A stretch of 64,000 nt of DNA, from positions 62,001-126,000 of the forward strand of contig NZ_JAJADR010000004.1 of NCBI RefSeq assembly GCF_020447265.1. Reading direction: 5' to 3'. Below the pieces are notes generated by a model that ran no database searches, had not been told where the DNA came from, and saw only the letters and a program-made list of their open reading frames with translations. Positions 1 to 7,549 of the stretch are shown piece by piece. A program made the position numbers and the translations under genes. How positions within the stretch are numbered: the first letter of the stretch is position 1; each line of letters opens with the position of its first letter. This DNA comes from Hymenobacter lucidus (lineage in GTDB: Bacteria > Bacteroidota > Bacteroidia > Cytophagales > Hymenobacteraceae).

Positions 1-207
1 GATAATAATGCCGGCCAGCACCGCCGCCGTAACCAGCGTAACGTGCCCGGCGGTGCTGCCCAGGTCGCGGTAGCCAAACCAGATGCCGGCCGCCAGCAGC
101 GCAAAGCCCACGAGGCCCACCAGCGTAGTGCCGGGAATAAAGAGTACTTCGGCCACCAGAAACAGTAGGCCAAAGAAGAGCAGCAGCGCAATGGTAATCC
201 AGTCCAT
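1..207 (-). CDS. NfeD-like membrane protein (N-terminal fragment, cut by window edge)
   Basis: Reading the minus strand from an ATG at 207 gives an open frame of 69 residues that runs off the left edge, beginning MDWITIALLLFFGLLFLVAE. It holds two hydrophobic stretches with a VEVLFIPGTT-like turn (here VAEVLFIPGTT) followed by a Gly-rich second helix. That pattern is typical of the NfeD family of small membrane proteins, which partner with SPFH/stomatin-like proteins and often carry a C-terminal OB fold; the OB part would lie outside the window. The gene is divergent from the Crp-type regulator at 322. The family call rests on the N-terminal helices only. Confidence 0.6.
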   Translation of the reverse strand, partial: MDWITIALLLFFGLLFLVAEVLFIPGTTLVGLVGFALLAAGIWFGYRDLGSTAGHVTLVTAAVLAGIII

Positions 208-321
208 GGCAGAGAAAGGTATAGGGTATGCTAAATATACGCAGAAAGCCGGGGCAGATGACAGGCAGTGCCCGGCCAAGTCATTATTTTCGGCCCTCGC
301 CAACCTGTTCTGCGTGTATCC

Positions 322-903
322 ATGACTGCCGTGCTCCCCGAAAATCTGTCGATGCTGGCGGCGCTGCTGCGGCAGGTGCCTTACCTGAGCGAAGCTGATA
401 TTCAGGAATTCCTGCTGCTCTGGCAGCGCCGCGTCGTGCTGCGGCGCGGCGACTTTCTTATTCAGGCCGGGCAGGTAGAGCACAACCTGTATTTCGTGGT
501 GAGTGGCGTACTGCGCATTTTTTACCCCACGCAGGCCGAGGAAATCTGCGTAGGCTTTGGTTACGCCAACAACATGGTGTGCTCGTTTCCCTCCTTTGTC
601 GATAATCGGCCCTCCGACTACTGCCTGCAGGCCTTGAAGAAGTGTGAGCTGCTGGCTATTTCCCGCGCCGACTTCAGTGCGTTTGTGGAGCGCAACGCGC
701 CTTTTGCCCGATTTTGGCGCACCGAGCTGGAACGGGTATTGGTAGGCCGCATCGAGCGGGAAATCGACTTGCTGCTGCCCGAGCCCGAGCGGCGCTTGGC
801 GCGCTTGATGGCTCGCAGCCCGCATCTGTTTCAGCTGGTGCCCAAAAAGTATATTGCTTCCTACCTGCGTATGACGCCCGAAACGTTGAGCCGCCTGCGC
901 TAA
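322..903 (+). CDS. Crp/Fnr-family cyclic-nucleotide-domain regulator
   Basis: A 193-residue protein when started at ATG 322 (MTAVLPENLS). An upstream in-frame start at 268 would add 18 residues that do not look like the family. The N-terminal two thirds form a cNMP-binding-like beta-roll: the stretch RRGDFLIQAGQ followed by LYFVVSGVLRIFY matches the usual pattern. The C-terminus ends in YLRMTPETLSRLR, the recognition-helix region of Bacteroidota Crp/Fnr proteins of about 190 residues, so the helix-turn-helix is short but normal for this subfamily. No Fe-S cysteine cluster is visible, so oxygen sensing of the FNR type is unlikely. A DinB gene follows 74 bases downstream on the same strand, with a Crp/Fnr-like palindrome between them. 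Confidence 0.8.
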   Translation: MTAVLPENLSMLAALLRQVPYLSEADIQEFLLLWQRRVVLRRGDFLIQAGQVEHNLYFVVSGVLRIFYPTQAEEICVGFGYANNMVCSFPSFVDNRPSDYCLQALKKCELLAISRADFSAFVERNAPFARFWRTELERVLVGRIEREIDLLLPEPERRLARLMARSPHLFQLVPKKYIASYLRMTPETLSRLR

Positions 904-906
904 CTA

Positions 907-920
907 TTGATTTCAGTCAA
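907..920. promoter_or_regulatory. Crp/Fnr-like palindromic site
   Basis: The sequence TTGATTTCAGTCAA is a 5+5 inverted repeat with one mismatch (TTGAT, four bases, GTCAA). It differs from the FNR consensus TTGAT-N4-ATCAA at one position. It lies directly after the stop codon of a Crp/Fnr-family gene and about 57 bases before the DinB start. Binding is an inference from sequence and position only. Confidence 0.35.
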
Positions 921-977
921 GGTTTGGGAAAGTACTGGCTCCCACCTTTGACGCTATCAACGCCAACGTCTTACGCC

Positions 978-1556
978 ATGCTTTCCACTACTCTTTTGCG
1001 CCAGCTCACCGACCAGGTTCAGGAACTGCGCGCCACCGTCGATACCCAGCTGCGCCCCCTGAGTAGCCGCCAATTGAACTTCAAGCCCTCGGCCACCAGC
1101 TGGAGTGTGCTCGAATGCTTGGAGCACCTGAACCGCTATAGCCGCTTCTACAACGCCGAGTTGGCCAAGGCCCTGCACGGGCAGAATCAACGCTATAACC
1201 CACACGAAGTCGGCTTCACTTGGCTGGGGCGCAAGTCGTACGACACGGTACGGCCCGACAACGGCCAGCAGCACAAAACTATCAAGCACATGAACCCCGC
1301 TGGCAGCGCGCTGGGCCCGGCGGTGCTGCAGGAGTTTCTGGAGCACCAGGAGCAGTTGCTGGAGGTGTTGGGTGCTGCCAAAGGCGCCAACCTGAACCGC
1401 AAAGCCGTGCGTATCGAGTTTTTCCGGCTGCTTAAGCTGCGGGTAGGGGAGGCACTGCAGTTTGTGGTAGCCCACGAGCAGCGCCACGTACAACAGGCCC
1501 TGCGGGCGGCTACGGCGGCCCAAAGCCAAGCCAATGCGCCGGTACTGGTGGTGTGA
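978..1556 (+). CDS. DinB-family putative metal-dependent protein
   Basis: 192 residues from ATG 978; the frame stays open upstream but that part is antisense-like and overlaps the regulator gene. The protein is mostly helical with WSVLECLEHLNRY near residue 40 and HEQRHVQQALR near residue 165. These hold the spaced histidines that bind a metal in DinB/YfiT four-helix bundles. Members include bacillithiol- and mycothiol-linked transferases and many proteins of unknown role induced by DNA damage. The exact substrate cannot be read from the sequence. It is probably transcribed with, or controlled by, the Crp/Fnr-type gene just upstream, and it converges on proS with a strong shared terminator. 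Confidence 0.75.
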   Translation: MLSTTLLRQLTDQVQELRATVDTQLRPLSSRQLNFKPSATSWSVLECLEHLNRYSRFYNAELAKALHGQNQRYNPHEVGFTWLGRKSYDTVRPDNGQQHKTIKHMNPAGSALGPAVLQEFLEHQEQLLEVLGAAKGANLNRKAVRIEFFRLLKLRVGEALQFVVAHEQRHVQQALRAATAAQSQANAPVLVV

Positions 1557-1599
1557 GAGAAGGAGGCAACGGTCAGCAAACCATTGCCCCGAGTAGACA

Positions 1600-1633
1600 A
1601 AAAGGGCCGGCAACGTGTGTTGCCGGCCCTTTT
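1600..1633. terminator. Bidirectional rho-independent terminator
   Basis: A perfect 13-bp stem (AAAGGGCCGGCAA and its complement) with a 6-base loop and A/T flanks on both sides sits between the convergent DinB gene and proS. It can end transcripts from both directions. Confidence 0.85.
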
Positions 1634-1657
1634 ATGCCAATTGTATTTCAGCCAAGC

Positions 1658-3133
1658 CTAGTAGGCGCGGGCAAAATAGACGCGCCGGGCGCTGGGCTTG
1701 CCGGTCAGGATGCAGGTGCCGTCCTCATCGGGCTCGTTCAGGGCAATGCAACGGATGGTTGCTTTGGTTTCTTCCTTGATGCGCTCCTCGGTTTCGGAAG
1801 TGCCGTCCCAGTGGGCCACCACGAAGCCTCCTTCGCCTTCCAGGGCCTGCTTGAACTCCTCATAGGTGTCCACGCGGGTGGTGTGCGTCTCGCGGAACTT
1901 CAGGGCGCGCTGGTAAATGTTGGTCTGGATGTCGGTCAGTAGTTGGTCCACGCTGTTCACGATGTCGGCCAGCGGCAGATTCATCTTCTCCTTGGTGTCG
2001 CGGCGGGCTACTTCCACGGTGCCGTTATCTAGGTCGCGCATACCCACGGCAATGCGCACGGGTACACCTTTTAGCTCCCATTCGGCAAACTTGTAGCCGG
2101 GGCGCTCCGTGTCGCGGTCATCAAATTTCACGCTGATGCCACGCTCAATGAGGCCCTGCTGCATGGGCCGGATACGCTCGGTCAGCTCTTCCAGCTGGCC
2201 GGTTTTGTAAATCGGCACGATAACCACCTGAATAGGCGCCAGCTTGGGCGGTAGCACCAGGCCTTCGTCGTCGGAGTGGGCCATTACCAAAGCACCCATC
2301 AGGCGGGTGCTCACGCCCCAACTCGTGCCCCATACGTGCTCCAGCAGACCTTCTTTGTTGGTGAACTGCACGTCGAATGCCTTGGCGAAGTTCTGCCCCA
2401 GGAAGTGCGAGGTGCCCGCCTGCAGCGCCTTGCCATCCTGCATCAAACCTTCGATGCAATACGTGTCGAGGGCACCGGCAAACCGCTCATTCTCGCTTTT
2501 CACGCCCTTCACTACGGGCAGGGCCATCCATTCCTCGGCAAATTGCGAGTACACTTCCAGCATCTGGCGCGTTTCGGCTACGGCTTCCTCGGCGGTAGCG
2601 TGGGCCGTGTGGCCTTCCTGCCACAGAAATTCGGCGGTGCGCAGAAACAAACGGGTGCGCATTTCCCAGCGCACCACGTTGGCCCACTGGTTAATCAGCA
2701 GTGGCAGGTCGCGGTAGCTCTGAATCCAGCCTTTGTAGGTGCTCCAGATAATAGCCTCCGAGGTGGGCCGTACAATCAGCTCTTCTTCCAGCTTGGCGTT
2801 CGGGTCTACACGGAGCTTGCCGGGCCGGTCGGGGTCGTTCTGGAGGCGGTAGTGGGTTACGACGGCGCATTCCTTGGCAAAGCCTTCAGCATTTTTCTCT
2901 TCGGCTTCAAACAGGCTCTTGGGCACGAATAGCGGAAAATACGCATTCTGGTGGCCGGTACGCTTGAACATATCATCAAGCTGGCGCTGCATCTTCTCCC
3001 AGATGGCATAGCCATAGGGTTTGATGACCATGCAGCCGCGCACGGCGGAGTTCTCAGCCAAGCCGGCCCGCTTTACCAACTCATTGTACCACAGCGAATA
3101 ATCTTCACTGCGCTTCGGCAAACTTTTACTCAT
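1658..3133 (-). CDS. proS: Prolyl-tRNA synthetase, archaeal/eukaryotic type
   Basis: 491 residues. The enzyme charges tRNA-Pro with proline in the cytosol. Class II motifs are clear: a motif-1 region around [10 protein letters not shown], the catalytic-core stretch [13 protein letters not shown] followed by [20 protein letters not shown], and motif 3 in [20 protein letters not shown]. There is no inserted editing domain, and the protein ends in a Tyr (YFARAY). This is the short eukaryote/archaeal-type ProRS (about 480-500 residues) common in Bacteroidota, rather than the 570-residue bacterial type. The start [13 protein letters not shown] fits the family. Transcription ends at the shared hairpin near 1600-1633. 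Confidence 0.97.
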   Translation of the reverse strand: MSKSLPKRSEDYSLWYNELVKRAGLAENSAVRGCMVIKPYGYAIWEKMQRQLDDMFKRTGHQNAYFPLFVPKSLFEAEEKNAEGFAKECAVVTHYRLQNDPDRPGKLRVDPNAKLEEELIVRPTSEAIIWSTYKGWIQSYRDLPLLINQWANVVRWEMRTRLFLRTAEFLWQEGHTAHATAEEAVAETRQMLEVYSQFAEEWMALPVVKGVKSENERFAGALDTYCIEGLMQDGKALQAGTSHFLGQNFAKAFDVQFTNKEGLLEHVWGTSWGVSTRLMGALVMAHSDDEGLVLPPKLAPIQVVIVPIYKTGQLEELTERIRPMQQGLIERGISVKFDDRDTERPGYKFAEWELKGVPVRIAVGMRDLDNGTVEVARRDTKEKMNLPLADIVNSVDQLLTDIQTNIYQRALKFRETHTTRVDTYEEFKQALEGEGGFVVAHWDGTSETEERIKEETKATIRCIALNEPDEDGTCILTGKPSARRVYFARAY

Positions 3134-3330
3134 CTTCTGGGTATCTTTGGGTAAGCGAAATAGTTCCCAAATCTGGTATAAGATTTGACATAGGAAAAGG
3201 GCACCGTTTCGGGGCCAAATTACGTTATTAAACCGGAGCTCACCTCGCCGGTCTGTTATAAGTCAGACAACCATTTCGAGGTTTCTCATATCTGTTCCTT
3301 GCAGTGTTAATCTTTTCAGCGTCAGCAGCC

Positions 3331-4710
3331 ATGAAATCAATTCTTAACACCGTTTTGCCCGCCATGGCCCTGCTCGCGCTGGGCGGCTGCGCAACTACCT
3401 CGGCTCTTACCACTACGGAGGGCGACGGGGTCTATTATTCCTCCAAAGACCGCACGACCTATAATGCGCCGGCGCGGACTACGGCCGCGGTGCAGGATGC
3501 CGCCCCGGAAAGCACGGCTTCCGATGCCGAAACCAACCCGGATTATAGTGCCTCCGGCAAGTCATCCTCATCGTCACAGGGTAGCAGCTCTGAGTACTAT
3601 GATGAGGACTACGGCTATGCCCAACGGATCCGGCGCTTTCATCAGCCGGCCTACCGTAGCTTCAGCTACGGCTACTACGACCCATTTTACTCCGACCCGT
3701 TTTGGTACGGCGGTAGTGCTTACTCCTACTACGGAGGCGGCTACTCGCCTTATGGCTGGGGCCCTGGCTACTACGGTGGCTACGACCCATTCTATAGCCC
3801 CTACTACGGCAGCTCAGCCGTAATTATCAACATCGGCTTTGGCCGTCCTTACTACAATCCGTGGCGTTATGGTTATGGCGGCTACGGTGGCTATGGCATG
3901 GGCTACTACGATGGTTACCGCAATGGCCTTTACAACGGCTATGGTTATGGCTACGGCAGTGCGTACTATGGCGGCAGTATTGGTACTGTTCGCAATGTTA
4001 ATTATGGTCCGCGCGGCACCCGTAGCGTGGAGGCTACTACCGATGGCCGCAATGGTACGGTGAGCAGTGGCGTGGGCCGGGGCCGCAGCACCCGTGAGGG
4101 CGGCGTAGCTGCTCCGGTGGGCGGCACCAATACCACCGGCAACGCAACGGCTCCTGCCTGGAATGGTCGGGGCCGCACCCAGGCTGCTGGTGGCTCAACG
4201 GATGCTGTTGCCACGCCGGCCGATGTGCGTTCCGGCCGTGGCCGCGAAGGCAGTGAGCAGGTGCTGAGAAAAAGCGCCGTTTTTGAAGACGAGCGGGGTG
4301 CCCAGATTAACTCCCGCAGTCGGGAAGGTGCCGAGCAACCACGTACTACGGAGAGTGGGGGCCGCCGCTGGCGCGTAGTGGAGAATACCGGTGATGCTGG
4401 CAGCCAACCCGCCGCTACGCCCGCCCCGACGTATTCGGAGCAGCGTCGTAGCCGAGTGCGTGAGTATAGCAATGAGCAGAACAACGGGCAAAACGGCGGT
4501 GGCCAGGTAACAGAGCAGCCAGTTCGTCGGCAGCGCACCTACGAAACCCCGCAGCAGCCGCAACAGCGCACCTATGAGGCCCCACAGCGCACGTATGAAG
4601 CTCCGCAGCAACGCTCCTACGAGGCGCCCAGCCGCTCGGCTGAGCCTTCGCGCAGCTCTGCTCCCTCGAGCGGCGGTGGTGGCCGTAGCGGCGGCCGGGG
4701 CCGCGAATAA
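3331..4710 (+). CDS. Tyr/Gly-rich low-complexity lipoprotein
   Basis: 459 residues from ATG 3331. The first 20 or so residues form a lipoprotein signal with lipobox LGGC, so Cys is the likely lipidated residue. Residues of about 95-220 are strongly enriched in Tyr and Gly (runs such as GYGGYGGYGMGYYDGY). The middle is rich in Gly, Arg and Thr, and the C-terminus has short repeats of the form RTYEAPQ before an SGGGGRSGGRGRE tail. There is no enzyme motif. Similar Tyr/Gly-rich lipoproteins occur in Hymenobacter-type genomes without assigned function. A surface or periplasmic, possibly adhesive or disordered, role is only a guess. A weak hairpin separates it from the porin gene that follows. Confidence 0.6.
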   Translation: MKSILNTVLPAMALLALGGCATTSALTTTEGDGVYYSSKDRTTYNAPARTTAAVQDAAPESTASDAETNPDYSASGKSSSSSQGSSSEYYDEDYGYAQRIRRFHQPAYRSFSYGYYDPFYSDPFWYGGSAYSYYGGGYSPYGWGPGYYGGYDPFYSPYYGSSAVIINIGFGRPYYNPWRYGYGGYGGYGMGYYDGYRNGLYNGYGYGYGSAYYGGSIGTVRNVNYGPRGTRSVEATTDGRNGTVSSGVGRGRSTREGGVAAPVGGTNTTGNATAPAWNGRGRTQAAGGSTDAVATPADVRSGRGREGSEQVLRKSAVFEDERGAQINSRSREGAEQPRTTESGGRRWRVVENTGDAGSQPAATPAPTYSEQRRSRVREYSNEQNNGQNGGGQVTEQPVRRQRTYETPQQPQQRTYEAPQRTYEAPQQRSYEAPSRSAEPSRSSAPSSGGGGRSGGRGRE

Positions 4711-4736
4711 GTAACACTTTATCTGGAAGTCTTATA

Positions 4737-4759
4737 GTGGCCGGCCTTGCGCTGGCCAC
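4737..4759 (+). terminator. Possible weak terminator hairpin
   Basis: A 9-bp stem (GTGGCCGGC with GCTGGCCAC, one G-T pair) and 5-base loop is followed by CTTTCTTTCC rather than a clean T run. It may attenuate rather than end transcription between the lipoprotein and the porin gene. Confidence 0.4.
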
Positions 4760-4773
4760 CTTTCTTTCCTCCC

Positions 4774-6264
4774 ATGAAAAACCTGAAATATTTACTTGCC
4801 GTGGCCTTTATGGGCCAGGCCAGCTACGGCTTTGCCCAATATCAAGTGGATGCGCTGCGGTTTTCGCAAACACAGTTTGGGGGCACGGCCCGCACGTTGG
4901 GTAGCGCCGGCGCCAACGTAGCGGTAGGTGCCGATCTAGGCAGTTTGGTAACCAACCCAGCCGGTCTGGGTATGTATCAGCGCTCTGAGTTTAGCTTTTC
5001 GCCAGGCTTGGGCTTAGGCAATACGCAAAGCAATGGTTTTGGCACTACTACTTCCGATGCCCGCAACAGCCTGCATATCGGGAGCCTAGGGCTGGTGTTT
5101 GCCAACCGCCGGTCGGACGACGATGATAATGCTTGGCGGGGCGGAACATTTGCCCTGGGTCTTACTCGCATCAACGATTTCAACCAGAGCTTCCGGTATC
5201 GGGGCAACCCCAGTCGGGAGCAGGATATTCTGCAGCGCCTGAGCGAAGACCGGTTGGAAACCCTTGACGATCTGGCCTACGATGTGTACCTCACCGAGCG
5301 GGATGCCGATGGCACCTATCTGCCCAGTGACTACAGCGCTTCGCGAGGCAACCTGACGCAGGAAGAAACTGTGCTGACTACCGGTTCCCAGACGCAATTC
5401 GATATCGGCTACGGTGCCAGCTACCGTGACCGGCTCTATGTAGGTGGCGCAATTGGTATCGTGGGTACCCACTTTAGCTCGACCAGCACACTGACGGCTA
5501 CCGACCCGGCGGCCCCGAGCACTGCACTTGGCACTGCTTTTGGCTCACTGAGCTACCGCGAAACCCTGGAAACCAACGGTGCTGGCATTAATGCCCGCAT
5601 CGGCGCCATTTATCGCGCCAATGATGTAATCCGAATCGGAGCGGCTATTCAGACGCCAACCTTCATGACGCTGTCGGAGACCTACGGCTCTTCGATGAGC
5701 GCCGTGTATGATCAGGCTATTGTGGTTTCAGGTAAATCGATTACCTCCCAAACTTCGACCACCGACCCGGGCGAATTCAGCTACGCGCTGACAACGCCAT
5801 TTAAGGCGTCCGGTGGGGTAGCAGCTATTATTGGCAAGCATGGCTTCGTGAGTGGCGACGTAGAATACCTCAACTACAGCCAAGCCCGCCTGAGCAATGA
5901 TAACAGCGACCCGACGGTAAATAATAACTTCGATTTCGGGAACAGCAACGACAACGTGCGCCAGCTCTACCGCTCAGCGGTGAATGTTCGGGTGGGCGGT
6001 GAGCTGCGGTTCGATATTTTCCGGGTTCGGGCCGGCTATGCCCGCTACGGCGACCCTTACAAGAAAAATGCCTTCGACCGCACCCGCAACTACGCTACGG
6101 CGGGAGCCGGTATTCGCCAGAAAAACTTTTTCCTGGATGTGGCGGGTGTATATGGCACCAATAAACGCTTTTACAGTCCCTACGCCCTCGACAGCAACAC
6201 ACCAGTGGTGAGTGTGGACGGCAGCCAGTATACGACGACCGTAACGGCGGGCTGGACATTTTAA
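4774..6264 (+). CDS. OmpP1/FadL-like outer membrane protein
   Basis: 496 residues from ATG 4774, with a signal peptide ending near YGFAQ. The mature start holds the sequence GGTARTLGSAGANVAVGADL followed by VTNPAGLGMYQRSEF, the N-terminal plug-like hallmark of OmpP1/FadL/TodX beta-barrels that pass hydrophobic compounds through the outer membrane. The rest is a chain of alternating amphipathic strands and ends in TVTAGWTF, with a terminal Phe expected for BAM-dependent barrels. In Bacteroidota such proteins are widespread and the substrate is usually unknown. Transcription ends at a very long hairpin shared with the next convergent gene. Confidence 0.75.
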   Translation: MKNLKYLLAVAFMGQASYGFAQYQVDALRFSQTQFGGTARTLGSAGANVAVGADLGSLVTNPAGLGMYQRSEFSFSPGLGLGNTQSNGFGTTTSDARNSLHIGSLGLVFANRRSDDDDNAWRGGTFALGLTRINDFNQSFRYRGNPSREQDILQRLSEDRLETLDDLAYDVYLTERDADGTYLPSDYSASRGNLTQEETVLTTGSQTQFDIGYGASYRDRLYVGGAIGIVGTHFSSTSTLTATDPAAPSTALGTAFGSLSYRETLETNGAGINARIGAIYRANDVIRIGAAIQTPTFMTLSETYGSSMSAVYDQAIVVSGKSITSQTSTTDPGEFSYALTTPFKASGGVAAIIGKHGFVSGDVEYLNYSQARLSNDNSDPTVNNNFDFGNSNDNVRQLYRSAVNVRVGGELRFDIFRVRAGYARYGDPYKKNAFDRTRNYATAGAGIRQKNFFLDVAGVYGTNKRFYSPYALDSNTPVVSVDGSQYTTTVTAGWTF

Positions 6265-6268
6265 TCCC

Positions 6269-6330
6269 CCGTATTGAGCAAAAAAAGGGTGGTCTTGTCG
6301 AACAAGACCACCCTTTTTTGCTCAATACGG
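6269..6330. terminator. Very long bidirectional terminator hairpin
   Basis: Two arms of about 30 bases pair almost perfectly (one unpaired A in the A/T section) around a 3-base loop. The inner part is GGGTGGTCTTGT with its complement, flanked by A7 and T6. It separates the convergent porin and lipoprotein genes and reaches to within 4 bases of the latter's stop codon. Confidence 0.85.
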
Positions 6331-6333
6331 TAG

Positions 6334-7299
6334 CTATTTCGCAATCCGGATCTGCAGATCCACGGTCGGAGTAGGCGTGGTCTTAATATCGACTACCTGA
6401 ATCAGACCGTATTTCTTGTCTTCGGTTTGAAAGGCAATAATCTGCTTTTCGCGCAAAGGCCCGGTGCTCGTGGCCGAAGGAGTTAGTACCTGATTGAAGA
6501 GCGTCGTAAAGCTGGCGGCGGTATTCGCATTGGCAAAGCTGGTGGAGTCGGAAAGAGGAAGCAGGCGCAGCTGGGTAGCTCGTTTCTTACTCCAGCTGCG
6601 GCCGAGCTTCAGTCTCAGCGTATCATCGGTGAGGGTTGACAGTGAGGGTGCGCCGGCAGCGGTAGGTAAGTAGATCAAATCAATCAGCTCCTGGGCTTCG
6701 GGATTCTTTCGAACTGTGACTTTAGGCAGGGCCAAGCCCGACAACAACGACAGGAAACTGCGGCTGGCCGCCGTTTGGGGGGCCTGGAGGCGCACGTTGT
6801 AGCGGTGGTAGACTAAGGCCGAATCGGCGGTGCGGAGCGTTAGGCGGTAGCTGCGGCTGGCCGTGCGCTGCTGGGTATCTTCAGCTTCAAAGCGCCACAC
6901 TTCCCGGCCCGAAGTGGTGCGGGTGCCAAATGTAAACTGGTAAGCCAAGGCCGTAGTGGGCGCAGTAGTGCTGAAAGTCGTGTCCAGGTACACCAGCTTC
7001 TCTGATTGATCAGCCAGTTCGGTCGGGTCAAAAGTGGAGGTATACAGGATAGGATTCTTGTTGGGCTCGTAGCTGACGGTGATAAGCAACCGGCGCAAGG
7101 GGCTTTGCGCATCGGAGGCCTCAGCGTAGAGCCGCGTTGTGAGCGTATCGCCGGGCGAGGTGACGCTACGGTTGGCACTGACAAAGCGGGTGCTACCGAC
7201 CAACTCCAGATACGGGCTGGGAGAGGAGTCGGAATCGGGCGAGCAGGCCGCCAACAGGCACACAGATACGGAAGCAACCAGAGGCAAACGAATACGCAT
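6334..7299 (-). CDS. Putative lipoprotein of unknown function
   Basis: 321 residues from the second in-frame ATG at 7299 (MRIRLPLVASVSVC). The first ATG at 7308 adds only three residues. A signal with lipobox LLAAC is followed by a Ser/Asp-rich linker (SPDSDSSPSP) typical of exported Bacteroidota lipoproteins. The rest is predicted beta-rich and carries no motif I recognise. It stands alone between the porin and the divergent DPP IV gene. Confidence 0.5.
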   Translation of the reverse strand: MRIRLPLVASVSVCLLAACSPDSDSSPSPYLELVGSTRFVSANRSVTSPGDTLTTRLYAEASDAQSPLRRLLITVSYEPNKNPILYTSTFDPTELADQSEKLVYLDTTFSTTAPTTALAYQFTFGTRTTSGREVWRFEAEDTQQRTASRSYRLTLRTADSALVYHRYNVRLQAPQTAASRSFLSLLSGLALPKVTVRKNPEAQELIDLIYLPTAAGAPSLSTLTDDTLRLKLGRSWSKKRATQLRLLPLSDSTSFANANTAASFTTLFNQVLTPSATSTGPLREKQIIAFQTEDKKYGLIQVVDIKTTPTPTVDLQIRIAK

Positions 7300-7549
7300 A
7301 GAGAGCAAAGGTCGGAAGTGGCGGGCTAACTTGGCTGGCAGCTGCCAGAAAGATATCCGCAGCCTATAACGTGTGCCGTCCCCGATTCATACACCCCGTA
7401 GCCAAAAGACTGGGCGCCGCATAAATTTTCGGGTCGCGCGGGAAGGGCAGCGCAACTTCTGGCGGGCAACTTCGACTTTAGGGCCATCTTTCCGTGCGTA
7501 TCTTTCGCGGCTGACATCCGACTCTTAGCCGCTCACTTTTCCCGCTTCT

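Noticed and set aside
3660..3990. Short repeated units in the Tyr/Gly lipoprotein gene, checked as a possible CRISPR or VNTR
   Set aside because: Units are irregular codon-level repeats (Gly-Tyr) within one reading frame, without constant repeat length or spacers.
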